A DNA stretch of 64,000 nt from Halomonas sp. 1513 (lineage in GTDB: Bacteria; Pseudomonadota; Gammaproteobacteria; Pseudomonadales; Halomonadaceae): assembly GCA_001971685.1 (NCBI GenBank), contig CP019326.1:1240001-1304000 (forward strand), given 5' to 3'. Below are positions 18,036 to 27,149 of the stretch, in pieces. Each line of letters opens with the position of its first letter. The stretch's first letter is position 1. Below the pieces are notes generated by a model, which made no database searches, was not told where the DNA came from, and saw only the letters and a program-made list of their open reading frames with translations. The translations under genes were made by a program, and so were the position numbers.

Positions 18036-19721
18036 TCAGCACTTCTCGTTAGTCGTAAAAGAGGACCACTCACCTGCGGCAGCGGAGGGCGCTGAGTGTG
18101 CCCGCAACGCCGGGTGTGACGTGGCCGAGGAGAGGTCGATTTCTGCTGACAGTTCCCTGCCGGATGGTTTGGTGCGGAACGCGCGTATCGCATTGACGAG
18201 CTGAATCGTTTGGCTTTCTAATGCTTGAGTTGCAGTGTTGGTTGACTGTAATTGCAGCGCATTGTGCTGAAGGCTCTGCTCCATCTGGTTGATGGCATCA
18301 CCGATCTGTGAGATGCCATGGCTTTGTTCACGCGAGGCGGACGTGATCTCTTCCATGATGTCGTTGACCTGACGGCTTGCCGTCACCACTCGGTTGATGG
18401 CGGTCTCGGTTTCAGCCACTACCTTGGACCCTTTCTCGATCTCTTGATTGGATATGTTGATGAGCCGATGCACCTCCTTGGCCGCCTCTGAGGACCGGCT
18501 TGCCAGGTTCCGCACTTCGCCAGCGACGACGGCGAAACCGCGGCCTTGCTCTCCGGCACGGGCGGCCTCGACCGAGGCGTTAAGTGCGAGAATGTTAGTC
18601 TGAAAGGCAATGGCGTCTATCACCGACACCATGTCGGCCATCTGCTTGGCGCTAGCGGTAATCGCTGACATACGTTGAACGACGTGATTCATGGCCTCGC
18701 CCGCGGACTCGACCTCCTGGACATTGGAGAGTGACAGGCCACTGGCTTGATGCGCATTATCAGAATTTTGCCTCACGGTTGCCGTCAGTTCTTCGCTGCT
18801 GGCAGCGGTCTGCTGAACGGATGCCGCCAGGTCATCACTTCGCCTGCCGATTTCCTCGTTGCTGATTCGAATATCCGATACTGCTGGCCGCACCCTGTCG
18901 ATACCGGCATTCACGTCATCGACGATGCCACCCAGCCCCTTTTTCATGGCAGACAGCGCCTCCATCAACTCACCGATGGCGTCATGATCATGATCAGGCA
19001 CCTTTACCGTGAGGTTGCCGGCAGCCACTTGCAGCACGAAACGCCGCGACTCGCTCATGGCCTTCGACACCCGTCGTTGCTGGGTAACACCGAGCAAAAT
19101 GACGCCAATGATCGCCATGCCGGCCAGGGCGCGGATAGCAAGTTCGTACTCTTGCAAGCCATGTGGGATGGCCAGGGCCATAATGCTGGCGACGGAAAAC
19201 GCGAGCAGCCAATAGATATGGGCCTTGGTAGACCCCCAGTTGACACGCCAGATGGCGGGCAGTAGGCCTCGACGCAGTATGTGGCCGCGTTGAAGCCTAT
19301 ACCGCTTACCGGCTCCCTCACGCCATTCCCTATATACACGTTCCGCCTGTTCTACTTCCCGACGCTCTGGGCGAGCCCTGAGGGAGGCGTAGCCAATAAC
19401 TTTCCCATCCTCTTGGATAGGCACTACATTGGCGCGCACCCAGTAATGGTCGCCGTTCTTGCAACGGTTCTTGACCAGTCCATTCCAAACCCGACCCTGT
19501 TTGATGGTGCTCCAGAAATCCGCGAAGGCGGCAGGGGGCATGTCGGGATGGCGAACCAGGTTGTGGTCGGCATTGATCAACTCATCCAAAGTGAAACCAC
19601 TTATCCTAACAAAGGCTGGATTGGCATAAGTAATCTTGCCTTGAAGATTGGTTCGCGAAATAAGTAAGTCAGAGTCGCTCAGTTGTAGTTCTTTCTGCGT
19701 GACGGGGAGGTTGTTTCTCAT
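18036..19721 (-). CDS. Aer-like PAS methyl-accepting chemotaxis protein
   Basis: Energy or redox taxis receptor related to Aer. The N-terminal PAS domain (about residues 15-120) has the Aer-type sequence, with [16 protein letters not shown] and the [20 protein letters not shown] motif that in Aer surrounds the FAD. Two short membrane segments follow ([19 protein letters not shown] and [15 protein letters not shown]) with almost no periplasmic loop. Then a HAMP-like region and the signalling domain with the intact tip [20 protein letters not shown]. The Aer family is about 506 aa; this one is 561 aa because of a Ser-rich tail. ATG 19721 is the only good start. Likely partner gene: the GGDEF-EAL protein 66 bases downstream. 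No sigma-28 promoter was found upstream. Confidence 0.9.
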   Translation of the reverse strand: MRNNLPVTQKELQLSDSDLLISRTNLQGKITYANPAFVRISGFTLDELINADHNLVRHPDMPPAAFADFWSTIKQGRVWNGLVKNRCKNGDHYWVRANVVPIQEDGKVIGYASLRARPERREVEQAERVYREWREGAGKRYRLQRGHILRRGLLPAIWRVNWGSTKAHIYWLLAFSVASIMALAIPHGLQEYELAIRALAGMAIIGVILLGVTQQRRVSKAMSESRRFVLQVAAGNLTVKVPDHDHDAIGELMEALSAMKKGLGGIVDDVNAGIDRVRPAVSDIRISNEEIGRRSDDLAASVQQTAASSEELTATVRQNSDNAHQASGLSLSNVQEVESAGEAMNHVVQRMSAITASAKQMADMVSVIDAIAFQTNILALNASVEAARAGEQGRGFAVVAGEVRNLASRSSEAAKEVHRLINISNQEIEKGSKVVAETETAINRVVTASRQVNDIMEEITSASREQSHGISQIGDAINQMEQSLQHNALQLQSTNTATQALESQTIQLVNAIRAFRTKPSGRELSAEIDLSSATSHPALRAHSAPSAAAGEWSSFTTNEKC

Positions 19722-20315
19722 ATCAGACCCTTACTTTTTAGCTGCATATTCTAAAGGGATGGTTTTTGGTTTTTTAAGTCATGTAATACTTTCAGGTGAG
19801 ACGCCTAGCCAATCTACTTTGTAGATAAGCATTAAAGCTTGTCCTGGGTCAAGAAAATAGAATATTAACGACTCATGTTTCAAATGGGCTGAATGTAAGG
19901 TGGGCTTTGTCACATGCGAATATGAGCTGACACGTAGTCGTCGTATTTGTATTGTAATAGTACATATGGCCTTTGAATTGCAGTATTTACCATGTCCGGG
20001 GCCTTCTGTTGGCCCACATGGGTCATGATTCACAAACTGTCCAGGTGAGAAATAACCTAATATTCAATGAATTAGCCATAAGGGCGGCTGCTTTGGATGT
20101 CGATGTCGCCTTGTGGCCCAGGAATCAAAAAATTGGTCTTGGCGAATGACTTGCAGGTGAGCTTAACAGGTATTGTTAGGGCGTATGAAGAATGGCTGTG
20201 AGGGTAGGCGAGTGTGTGTCGGACGCGATTTGGATCGAAGATGTAACCTGTTGAGTTTTACAACATATTGTAAAAATCTATGAGGCTGGAATTAAAGCCA
20301 AATTTGAGAAATAAC
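19722..20315. other. AT-rich gene-free gap next to tRNA-Arg
   Basis: About 590 bases between the Aer-like gene and the tRNA 3' end carry no convincing gene and are visibly richer in A and T than the rest of the window. The longest frame (84 codons, minus strand, 19779-20033) has no ribosome site and no family features. A perfect 20-base palindrome lies at 20256-20275. Position beside a tRNA 3' end and base composition would fit a decayed integration site, but I see no direct repeat of the tRNA end to prove it. Confidence 0.5.
20256..20275. promoter_or_regulatory. Perfect palindrome TTTTACAA-CATA-TTGTAAAA
   Basis: Eight-base arms (20256-20263 and 20268-20275) around CATA form an operator-like dyad. 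It lies 41 bases beyond the tRNA 3' end, on no gene, with no downstream gene on either strand within 500 bases. It lacks G+C pairs, so it is not a terminator. The binding protein cannot be named from sequence. Confidence 0.5.
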
Positions 20316-20392
20316 TGGCGCCCCCTTCAGGATTCGAACCTGAGACCTATCCCTTAGGAGGGGATTGCTCTATCCAGCTGAGCTAAGGGGGC
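20316..20392 (-). tRNA. tRNA-Arg (anticodon CCT)
   Basis: The 77-base cloverleaf on the minus strand includes an encoded CCA. Acceptor GCCCCCT pairs with AGGGGGC, discriminator G; D arm GCTCAGCTGGATAGAGC; anticodon stem ATCCC/GGGAT with loop CTCCTAA giving anticodon CCT (reads AGG); T arm TCAGG-TTCGAAT-CCTGA. It decodes a rare arginine codon in a high-GC genome and lies 49 bases after the LOV-GGDEF-EAL gene on the same strand. Confidence 0.97.
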
Positions 20393-20441
20393 GTGGACGC
20401 GCATTATAAGCCTCTGATGCTGCAAGATAAACCCATGCCGT

Positions 20442-22517
20442 TCAGCGCTTGAGGGAAAACGTCGGCGATGCGGGCTCATCGAGGTAGCGGGCGTACATCG
20501 CCGCCTCGTCCATGGGCCTGCCGATATGGAAGCCTTGACCGAGGTCGCAGCCCATGGCGCTCAAGGCCTCGAGCTGGGTCTGGCTCTCGATGCCTTCGGC
20601 CAGCACGCTGCGCTGCATGGCGTGCCCCATGTGGATGATGCCGCTGATGAACTGCTGGCGGTCCTGGCGGACCTCGACGTGGCGGGTGGCCATGCGGTCG
20701 ATCTTGATGGTGGTCAGCGGCAGCTGGCTGGCGTAGGTGATCGATGAGATACCGGTGCCGAAATCGTCGAGGGCGATCTTGGCGCCCATCCCGCGGGCTT
20801 CCTGCAGCAGGCTACTGGCCAGTTCCAGTTCGTGGAACTGGGTCGACTCGAGCACCTCGGCGACCAGGAAGGGCTCATCGAGGGCATACTTGGCGCGGGC
20901 CGCCGACAGCGCCTCGAGAAAGGCCCCGGTCTCGATCTGGTCCTGTGACAGGTTGACGGCGATCATCACCCGATGGCCGGCATCGCGGAAACGCCGCGCG
21001 ACGCGTCCGGCCTGGTCGACCAGCCAGCGGCCGAAAGGCAGGCTCAGCGACGACTGGGTGATCACATCGATGAAGTGCTCGGGGCCGAGCACGCCCTTGA
21101 CGGGATGCTGCCAGCGCGCCAGTGCCTCGAAGCCGACGATCTCGAGGCGCTTCAGGTCGAGTATCGGCTGGAAGTGGAGCACGATCTCGTCGGCCTCGAA
21201 CGCCGCCTTGACCCGCGAATAGGCATCCTGAGTGGTGTGGATGCTGTCGACGCTCTCGGCGAAGGCGATGCGGTTCTTGCCCAGCTGCTTGGCGTCGTAC
21301 ATGGCGGCGTCGGCCGCGTCGAGCAGAGCGCTGCAGCTCAACTGATGATCGGTGGTGAAGGCGATGCCGATCGAGGCCGAGATCTCGACCCGCTGGCCGT
21401 TGTCGAGTTCGAATACCTGGGTCAGGTCGTCGAGCACTTTTTCCGCCACCTTGCCGGCCTTGGCCTGGGTGCCGAGCCCGCCCAGCGCAATCACGAACTC
21501 GTCGCCGCCGAAGCGCGCGGTGAGGTCGTTGGCACGCATCAGGCGCTTCAGGCGTCGGCTGATCTCTACCAGCAGCTCGTCGCCGCTTGCGTGGCCGAAG
21601 GTGTCGTTGATCGGCTTGAAGTCGTCGAGGTCGAGGAACAGCACCGCCAGGCCGCTCTGGGTGAACTCCAGGCTGGCCAGCTGACGCTCGAGTAGCGTAT
21701 TGAAGTGCTCGCGGTTGAACAGGCCGGTGAGCGGGTCGTAGCTGGCCATGCGCTCGAGCCGAGCCTGATTGAGCCGCCGCTGGGTGATGTCGCGAAACAC
21801 GCCGATGTAGTTGACGATCTCGCCGCTCTCGTCGCGGATCGCCGAGATCGTGGTGTTCTCGATCAGCTGGCTGCCATCCTTGCGGGTGTTCCAGATATCG
21901 CCGGTCCAGTAGCCGCGCTCTGCCACGGCGGCGAACATGCTCTGATAGAACCCCGAGTCGTGCTTGCCCGACGACAGCAGGTTGGGCTTCTTGCCCAGCA
22001 CCTCCTCCTGACGGTAGCCGGTCAGCTCGCTGAACGCGGGGTTGGTGTCGATGATGCGCTTGTCGGCATCGGTGACCAGGATGCCGTCATGGGTATTGCG
22101 AAACACCGCATCGGCGAGCTTCATGCGCCGATGCGCGTGCTCACGCTCGGTGACGTCGCGCTGAATGCCGACCAGATAGCGGCGCCCGCCCTGGCTGAAC
22201 AGCGGCGCTAGGCTGAGCTCGTTCCAGAACGCCGTGCCGTCCTTGCGACGATTCTCGACGGTCACCGTCACCGGCCGATCCTCGTCCATGGCGCGGCGAA
22301 TCGCGGCGAGTGCCGCGGGGTCGGTACTATGGCTCTGCAGCATGCGGCACGACTGGCCGATGACCTCTTCGTAGCGATAGCCGGTGAGGCGTTCGAACTC
22401 GCGATTGACGAACAGTAGCGGGCATTCGCGACGTTCGCCGTCGGCGATGGAGATGGCCAGCCCCGGGATATCGAGCAGACTGGCAAGAGAGGCAGGCAAG
22501 GCGGCAGGGTGGCCCAA
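20442..22517 (-). CDS. LOV-PAS-GGDEF-EAL protein, candidate blue-light-regulated cyclic-di-GMP enzyme
   Basis: Soluble 691-aa protein. The first domain (about residues 10-125) has a full LOV signature: GQSCRMLQS with the photoactive Cys, the flavin-contacting Arg and Gln, the paired Asn residues in ENRRKDGTAFWNELSL, and the closing Gln in VGIQRDVTERE. The only departure is Ser for Asn before the Cys. A second PAS (about 127-250) follows, then GGDEF with intact FGGDEF and an RxxD site (RAND), then an EAL domain with all key residues (FEALARW, AVNLSQ, LDDFGTGISS, IKIDRM, AEGIES, QGFHIGRPM). So blue light may tune synthesis or breakdown of cyclic-di-GMP. It is divergent from the amidase gene. 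Confidence 0.92.
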   Translation of the reverse strand: MGHPAALPASLASLLDIPGLAISIADGERRECPLLFVNREFERLTGYRYEEVIGQSCRMLQSHSTDPAALAAIRRAMDEDRPVTVTVENRRKDGTAFWNELSLAPLFSQGGRRYLVGIQRDVTEREHAHRRMKLADAVFRNTHDGILVTDADKRIIDTNPAFSELTGYRQEEVLGKKPNLLSSGKHDSGFYQSMFAAVAERGYWTGDIWNTRKDGSQLIENTTISAIRDESGEIVNYIGVFRDITQRRLNQARLERMASYDPLTGLFNREHFNTLLERQLASLEFTQSGLAVLFLDLDDFKPINDTFGHASGDELLVEISRRLKRLMRANDLTARFGGDEFVIALGGLGTQAKAGKVAEKVLDDLTQVFELDNGQRVEISASIGIAFTTDHQLSCSALLDAADAAMYDAKQLGKNRIAFAESVDSIHTTQDAYSRVKAAFEADEIVLHFQPILDLKRLEIVGFEALARWQHPVKGVLGPEHFIDVITQSSLSLPFGRWLVDQAGRVARRFRDAGHRVMIAVNLSQDQIETGAFLEALSAARAKYALDEPFLVAEVLESTQFHELELASSLLQEARGMGAKIALDDFGTGISSITYASQLPLTTIKIDRMATRHVEVRQDRQQFISGIIHMGHAMQRSVLAEGIESQTQLEALSAMGCDLGQGFHIGRPMDEAAMYARYLDEPASPTFSLKR

Positions 22518-22680
22518 TAGTGTGTCCTAGTCCAAGCGTAAGTAATTGTAGTGAGTTCTTATGTAATCAGGGTGTTGCGCGCCGCGCATGGTAAAACATT
22601 ACGGCCGTTGGATGAAGGCGTTGCCCCGCTGTATATGATCCATGTCATGCTTTGGCATTGCGGCAGCATCGGGAGGAGCT

Positions 22681-24216
22681 ATGCAACAGGACGACTACCA
22701 GCGCTACGACGCCACCGGCTTGAGTGAGCTGATTCGCCGCAGAGAGGTTAGCCGCGAGGAGGTGATCTCGGCCGCCAGCACGCTGATCGAGGCCGCCAAC
22801 CCGAGCCTTGGTGCAGTGGTGCGCACGCGCTTCGACAAGGCCCGCGAAGAGCTTGCGCGGGTTCCCGTCGAGGCGCCGTTTGCCGGCGTGCCGCTGTTCA
22901 CCAAGGATCTGCTGATGGCGATCCAGGGCGAACCCATGGCCTGCGGCTCCGCGGCACTGCGCGAGTGGCGCGCCGCCGAGGATTCGACCCTGGTCAGCCG
23001 GCTGCGTCAGGCGGGGTTTGCCATCCTCGGTCAGACCGCGACCCCGGAGCTGGGCCTGATGGGCATTACCGAGCCCAAGGCCTTCCCCCATCCGCGCAAT
23101 CCCTGGGATCCCGAGCGCTCGCCGGGCGGCTCCAGCGGCGGGGCTGCCGCCGCGGTGGCCGCCGGGCTGGTGCCGCTGGCCATGGCCGGCGACGGCGGCG
23201 GTTCGATCCGCATTCCGGCCAGCTACTGCGGCCTGTTCGGCTTCAAACCGTCGCGCGGGCGCGTGCCGCTGGGGCCGATGTACGCCGAGGTGTGGGAGGG
23301 CGCGGTGGTTGAGCACGCCGTGACCCGCAGCGTGCGCGACAGCGCTGCGCTGCTCGATCATATCAACGGCATGGACAGCGGGGCGCCCATGCCGCTGGTG
23401 CATGAGTCGGGGTTTCTCGACGCGACCCGTCGGCCACCCGCACGCTTGCGTATTGCGGTCTCGCTGGGTGAGCCGCTGGGTCGCTCGTTGGGCAGCGTGC
23501 TCGATCCTCAGGTCAGGCAGGCCATCGAGGCCACTGCCGAACGACTCGAGGGGCTCGGCCACCACGTCGAGTGGTGCGACCCGCCGGTGGATGGCGAGGC
23601 GCTGGCCGACAGCTACCTGACCCTTTATCTCGGCCATCTGGCGGCGGACCTGGCCTGGATCGCTGAGCAGACCGGCGTGGCGGTGGGCAAGCTCGATATC
23701 GAGCCCTCGACCCGCGCCGTTGGCCGCCTGGGGCGCCAGCTCAAGGCTCGCGACTATGTGCTCGGCAAGCGCCACTGGAACCGCGTTGCACGGGACATGG
23801 GCGACTTCCACCAGCGCTATGACCTGCTGCTGATGCCGGTGGCCGCGGGTACGGCGCCGCGTCTCGGCGAGCTCTATCCCACGCCAGATCGCGAGCGGGT
23901 GATGTCGCTGCTGGCCCTGCCGGGCGTGCCCCAGTTGGCGCTCAAGCTCGGTCTGCTCAAGCGCCTGGCCAGCGATGCCCTGCGCCATACGCCCTATACC
24001 CAGCTCGCCAATCTCACCGGCCAGCCGGCGATGTCGCTGCCGCTACACGTCACCCCCGGTGGCCTGCCAGTCGGCGTGCAGGTGCTGGGCGCGATGGGCG
24101 ACGACCGTCGCCTGCTGCAGCTGGCGGCGCAGCTCGAGGGTGAGGTTCGCTGGGCCGAGCGGCTGCCGCGGCCGTGGCCGCCTGGCGCGGATGACCCAGC
24201 CCCGGCGGAGGGCTAG
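22681..24216 (+). CDS. Amidase signature family hydrolase
   Basis: Predicted cytoplasmic amidase of the Ser-cisSer-Lys type. The triad region is clear: Lys in [10 protein letters not shown], then [20 protein letters not shown] with the cis-Ser, then [16 protein letters not shown] with the nucleophilic Ser. ATG 22681 has GGGAGGAG directly upstream, so it is preferred to the frame start at 22642. Length is 511 aa, normal for this family. The substrate cannot be told from sequence: homologs act on aliphatic amides, nylon oligomers, or Gln-tRNA (GatA). The absence of gatB/gatC nearby and the divergent middle argue against GatA. It is followed closely by cmoM, 33 bases apart. Confidence 0.85.
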   Translation: MQQDDYQRYDATGLSELIRRREVSREEVISAASTLIEAANPSLGAVVRTRFDKAREELARVPVEAPFAGVPLFTKDLLMAIQGEPMACGSAALREWRAAEDSTLVSRLRQAGFAILGQTATPELGLMGITEPKAFPHPRNPWDPERSPGGSSGGAAAAVAAGLVPLAMAGDGGGSIRIPASYCGLFGFKPSRGRVPLGPMYAEVWEGAVVEHAVTRSVRDSAALLDHINGMDSGAPMPLVHESGFLDATRRPPARLRIAVSLGEPLGRSLGSVLDPQVRQAIEATAERLEGLGHHVEWCDPPVDGEALADSYLTLYLGHLAADLAWIAEQTGVAVGKLDIEPSTRAVGRLGRQLKARDYVLGKRHWNRVARDMGDFHQRYDLLLMPVAAGTAPRLGELYPTPDRERVMSLLALPGVPQLALKLGLLKRLASDALRHTPYTQLANLTGQPAMSLPLHVTPGGLPVGVQVLGAMGDDRRLLQLAAQLEGEVRWAERLPRPWPPGADDPAPAEG

Positions 24217-24249
24217 AATGCGCTCTCCACGCCTCTACCCGGACCTTTG

Positions 24250-25074
24250 ATGGCCTCTCGACTCACCGGCCCCGCGCCTGCGCCGCTCTCCGCCCACGGC
24301 GACCGCCACTTCGACGGCCTGGCCGAGAAGTTCGCCGCCAGCCTCTATGGCCATCCGCGGGGCGAGCTGCGCCTGACGCTGCTCGATCATCTGCTGCCCG
24401 AGCTGCTGGATCTGGAGCGGCAGCCGGTGCTCGACGTCGGCGCCGGGCTCGGCCAGATGGGCGCCTGGTTCGCGCGCCGCGGCCACGCCGTGACGCTCAG
24501 CGAGCCAGCCACCGAGATGCTCGACGCGGCGCGCCGGCTGCTGGGTGAAGAGACGCTTGCCCCGGCCCCACGGTTTATGGCGCTGCCGCTGCAGGCACTG
24601 CCCGAGCAGGCCCCTGGGCCCTGGCCGCTGATCGTCTGCCACGCGGTACTCGAGTGGCTGGGCGACCCGCGCCGGGCGCTGCATACCCTGAGCGGTCTGC
24701 TGGCGCCGGGCGGTCAACTCAGCCTGATGGTGTTCAATCGCGATGCGCTGCGGCTGTCGAACATCGTCAAGGGCAATCTCGACAAGGCGCTGGCCGACCG
24801 GCTGGCCGGTACCGGTCAGCGCCAGCGGCTGACGCCGATCTCGCCCATCGCCCACGCTGAGGTGGTCGAGTGGGCGGGGGAGTGCGGCCTCGACGTCGAA
24901 GGCACCGCCGGAATTCGCGTCTTCCACGATTATCTGCGCCAGCGCGACCCCGATCCCGAGACGCTGGCCAAGCTCACCGCCCTGGAGCTGCGCCACTGCC
25001 GTGATGACGCCTACTGGCGGCTGGGGCGCTATCTGCTCTACACCCTGCGTAAGCCCGAGGAGCCCACTGCATGA
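24250..25074 (+). CDS. cmoM: tRNA 5-carboxymethoxyuridine methyltransferase CmoM
   Basis: SAM-dependent enzyme that methylates cmo5U34 of certain tRNAs to the methyl ester mcmo5U. It opens HGDRHFDGLAEKFAASLYG, like the DRNFDDIAEKF start of enteric CmoM (SmtA), then has SAM motif I VLDVGAGLGQMGAWFARRGH, the HAVLEWLGDPR signature, LLAPGGQLSLMVFNRDALRL, and RVFHDYLR near the end. ATG 24250 is preferred to the TTG directly before it. It is 274 aa against 261 in E. coli. Its last four bases overlap rsmC (ATGA). CmoA and CmoB, which make the substrate nucleoside, are encoded at 46.6-49.8 kb. Confidence 0.92.
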   Translation: MASRLTGPAPAPLSAHGDRHFDGLAEKFAASLYGHPRGELRLTLLDHLLPELLDLERQPVLDVGAGLGQMGAWFARRGHAVTLSEPATEMLDAARRLLGEETLAPAPRFMALPLQALPEQAPGPWPLIVCHAVLEWLGDPRRALHTLSGLLAPGGQLSLMVFNRDALRLSNIVKGNLDKALADRLAGTGQRQRLTPISPIAHAEVVEWAGECGLDVEGTAGIRVFHDYLRQRDPDPETLAKLTALELRHCRDDAYWRLGRYLLYTLRKPEEPTA

Positions 25075-26063
25075 CCGCCGAGACCCCCGTCTGCCAGCTG
25101 CTGGCACGCCAGGATCACGACTACCGCGACTGGCTGTGGGTGGCGCCGCCGCGTGACGCCTGGCTGGAGAGCGGCAGCGGCCGGCTGCTCTCCGCCGACC
25201 ACGGCGTGCTGGCCGCCTGGCGAACACAGGGGCGACCGGCCTGTGGCCCCTTCGACGCCTGGGGTGAGCCGCCGGGCGCGGTGCTGTTCTGGCCCAAGAG
25301 CCACGCGCTGGGCGAGTGGTGGCTGCTGGCGCTGTGCCAGCAGCTGCCGGCGGGCACGCCGCTGCAGGTGGTGGGCGAGAACAGTGGCGGCGTGAAGCGT
25401 GCCCTCAAGGTGCTGGCGGCGCTGGGCCTGGGCTGCCGCAAGCGCGACAGTGCGCGGCGCTGCACCCTGTTCGAAACCCGCCTGGGGGCTGTCTCGCTGG
25501 ACCCCGAGCTCGCCTGGCAGCGTTTCGCGGCGGCGGGGCTCACCCTGGTCAGCCACCCCGGGGTGTTTGGCCACGGCAAGCTCGACGACGGCACCCGGCT
25601 GCTGCTCGAGGTTCTCGAGCAGCAGCCCGACTGGGCCGCCCGGCGAGTCCTCGACGTGGGCTGCGGCGACGGCATTCTCGCCGCCTGGCTGGCCAGCCGC
25701 GGCGCCGAGGTGCGCGCGGTGGATATCAATGCCTTCGCGGTGGAGGCCGCGCGTCGCTCCCTGGCCGCCAACCAACTGATCGGTGAGGTCATCGGCAGCG
25801 ACGTCTACGATGCCCTGCCCGACACTTCGCGCTTCGATGCGATCGTCAGCAACCCGCCGTTTCATCAGGAGCGCGACATCGACTATGGCCCGGCGGCGCG
25901 GCTGATCGGCGAGGCCCCGGTGCGCCTCACGGCGGGCGGCAGCCTGACCCTGGTGGCCAACGCTTTCCTGCCCTATCCGGCGCTTCTCGAACGGGCCTTC
26001 GGCAGCTTCGAGATCCTCGCCGATGATCGACGCTTTCGGGTCTATCGGGCTACCCAACGCTAG
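25071..26063 (+). CDS. rsmC: 16S rRNA (guanine-1207-N2)-methyltransferase RsmC
   Basis: Methylates G1207 of 16S rRNA in the 30S subunit with SAM. The two-domain RsmC layout is present: an N-terminal degenerate methyltransferase fold (residues 1-150, with VLFWPKSHALGEWWLLALC and VVGENSGGVKRALKVL) and a catalytic C-terminal domain with LVSHPGVFGHGKLDDGTRLL, SAM motif VLDVGCGDGILAAWLA and the catalytic SNPPFHQ. Length is 330 aa, as expected. It is translationally coupled to cmoM by an ATGA overlap, so two RNA methyltransferases share one transcript. Confidence 0.93.
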   Translation: MTAETPVCQLLARQDHDYRDWLWVAPPRDAWLESGSGRLLSADHGVLAAWRTQGRPACGPFDAWGEPPGAVLFWPKSHALGEWWLLALCQQLPAGTPLQVVGENSGGVKRALKVLAALGLGCRKRDSARRCTLFETRLGAVSLDPELAWQRFAAAGLTLVSHPGVFGHGKLDDGTRLLLEVLEQQPDWAARRVLDVGCGDGILAAWLASRGAEVRAVDINAFAVEAARRSLAANQLIGEVIGSDVYDALPDTSRFDAIVSNPPFHQERDIDYGPAARLIGEAPVRLTAGGSLTLVANAFLPYPALLERAFGSFEILADDRRFRVYRATQR

Positions 26064-26260
26064 GGAAATACGTCATCAGGGATGTCTGGGACAGGCCCAT
26101 GAGGAGGTTTCGAAGCCGAATCGTTGGCATCTCTGTATGCTGACCCATAGACAGCATTCCTGCCGCCGGGATGAGGTTTCTGGTCTACGCTGATCAGTGC
26201 GACCCGACAGGCTCCTGGGCGAGTGGATATTGTCAATGGGGCCTCTGATTGGAGGCTGTC

Positions 26261-27106
26261 ATGTCGATTCGACTAACCGACTCCCTGCGCCGCGAGTACG
26301 AGCAGCTTTTCGAGAGTTGCGAGATCCTTGCCAAGCGCCAGGCCGAGGTAGAGCGCTGCGTCGACCGGCTGCTATCCCACCGCGACCGCTACCGGGCGGT
26401 GACCGAGCGGCGCGGGGTGCCCTGGCACTTCGTGGCGCTGGTGCATAGCATGGAATCCGACAGCAGTTTTCGCTGCCATCTGCACAACGGTGACCCGCTC
26501 ACAGCGCGCACCGTTCGGGTGCCCGCTGGCCGGCCGAAACGCGGTAGCCCGCCTTTTGAGTGGGAGGTGAGCGCCGCCGATGCCATGGCCCTGAAGCGTC
26601 TGGATGGCGACACCGACTGGAGCCTGGCCGGCACCCTCTACCAGCTCGAGCGCTACAACGGCTGGGGCTATCGGCTCTACCACCCGCATGTGCTGTCGCC
26701 CTACCTGTGGAGTTTCTCGACGCACTACACCAGCGGCCGCTACGTGGCCGATGGTCGCTGGTCCGACAGTGCCGTCTCGCGGCAGTGCGGTGCCGCGGTG
26801 ATGCTGCGGCGACTGGTCGAGCGTGGCGAGACGGACCTGGCCGACCAGCCGGCGGCGACGCTTTACGCCGAGCTGGACGCCAAGCCAGCCACTGACAAGG
26901 GCAGCCAGCGCCCCCTGGTGTCTCGCCACCGCATGCGGCGCAGCCGCCGCGACGCCGAGACCGAGAAGGCTCAGCGGCTGCAGCGCTGGCTGACCAGCTT
27001 CCCAGGCATCTTCCTCAAGGCCGATGGGATCCCCGGGGATCGCACCTCCGACGCCTACTGCCTGGTGACCGGGCACTACTTGCCCGGCGATCCGCGCGCT
27101 GAGTGA
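26261..27106 (+). CDS. Lysozyme-like peptidoglycan hydrolase candidate
   Basis: Predicted 281-aa lysozyme-fold protein. The segment WHFVALVHSMESDSSFRCHL followed by HNGDPLTARTVRVPAGRP resembles phage-endolysin-like proteins in which the Glu of HSME (usually HFREA or HYLES) is catalytic and LHNGDPL is diagnostic. The C terminus, GIPGDRTSDAYCLVTGHYLPG, looks like half of a peptidoglycan-binding repeat. No signal peptide is seen, so how it reaches the cell wall is unclear. ATG 26261 follows GGAGG and is preferred to the frame start at 26249. It is 43 bases before the lipase gene and probably in one operon with it. Assignment rests on recalled motifs, so it is moderate. Confidence 0.65.
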   Translation: MSIRLTDSLRREYEQLFESCEILAKRQAEVERCVDRLLSHRDRYRAVTERRGVPWHFVALVHSMESDSSFRCHLHNGDPLTARTVRVPAGRPKRGSPPFEWEVSAADAMALKRLDGDTDWSLAGTLYQLERYNGWGYRLYHPHVLSPYLWSFSTHYTSGRYVADGRWSDSAVSRQCGAAVMLRRLVERGETDLADQPAATLYAELDAKPATDKGSQRPLVSRHRMRRSRRDAETEKAQRLQRWLTSFPGIFLKADGIPGDRTSDAYCLVTGHYLPGDPRAE

Positions 27107-27149
27107 GTCGCCGGATCGCGCCGAAATACAAAAATAGTGAGGCCGTGTC

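Noticed and set aside
19779-20033. 84-codon minus-strand frame in the AT-rich gap
   Set aside because: No ribosome site, no recognisable features, composition like its non-coding surroundings.
26079-26110. A fourth copy of the intergenic repeat (CAGGGATG then GAGGAGGTTT after rsmC)
   Set aside because: Only two short blocks match, with no paired hairpin between them; possibly a decayed relic but not supportable.
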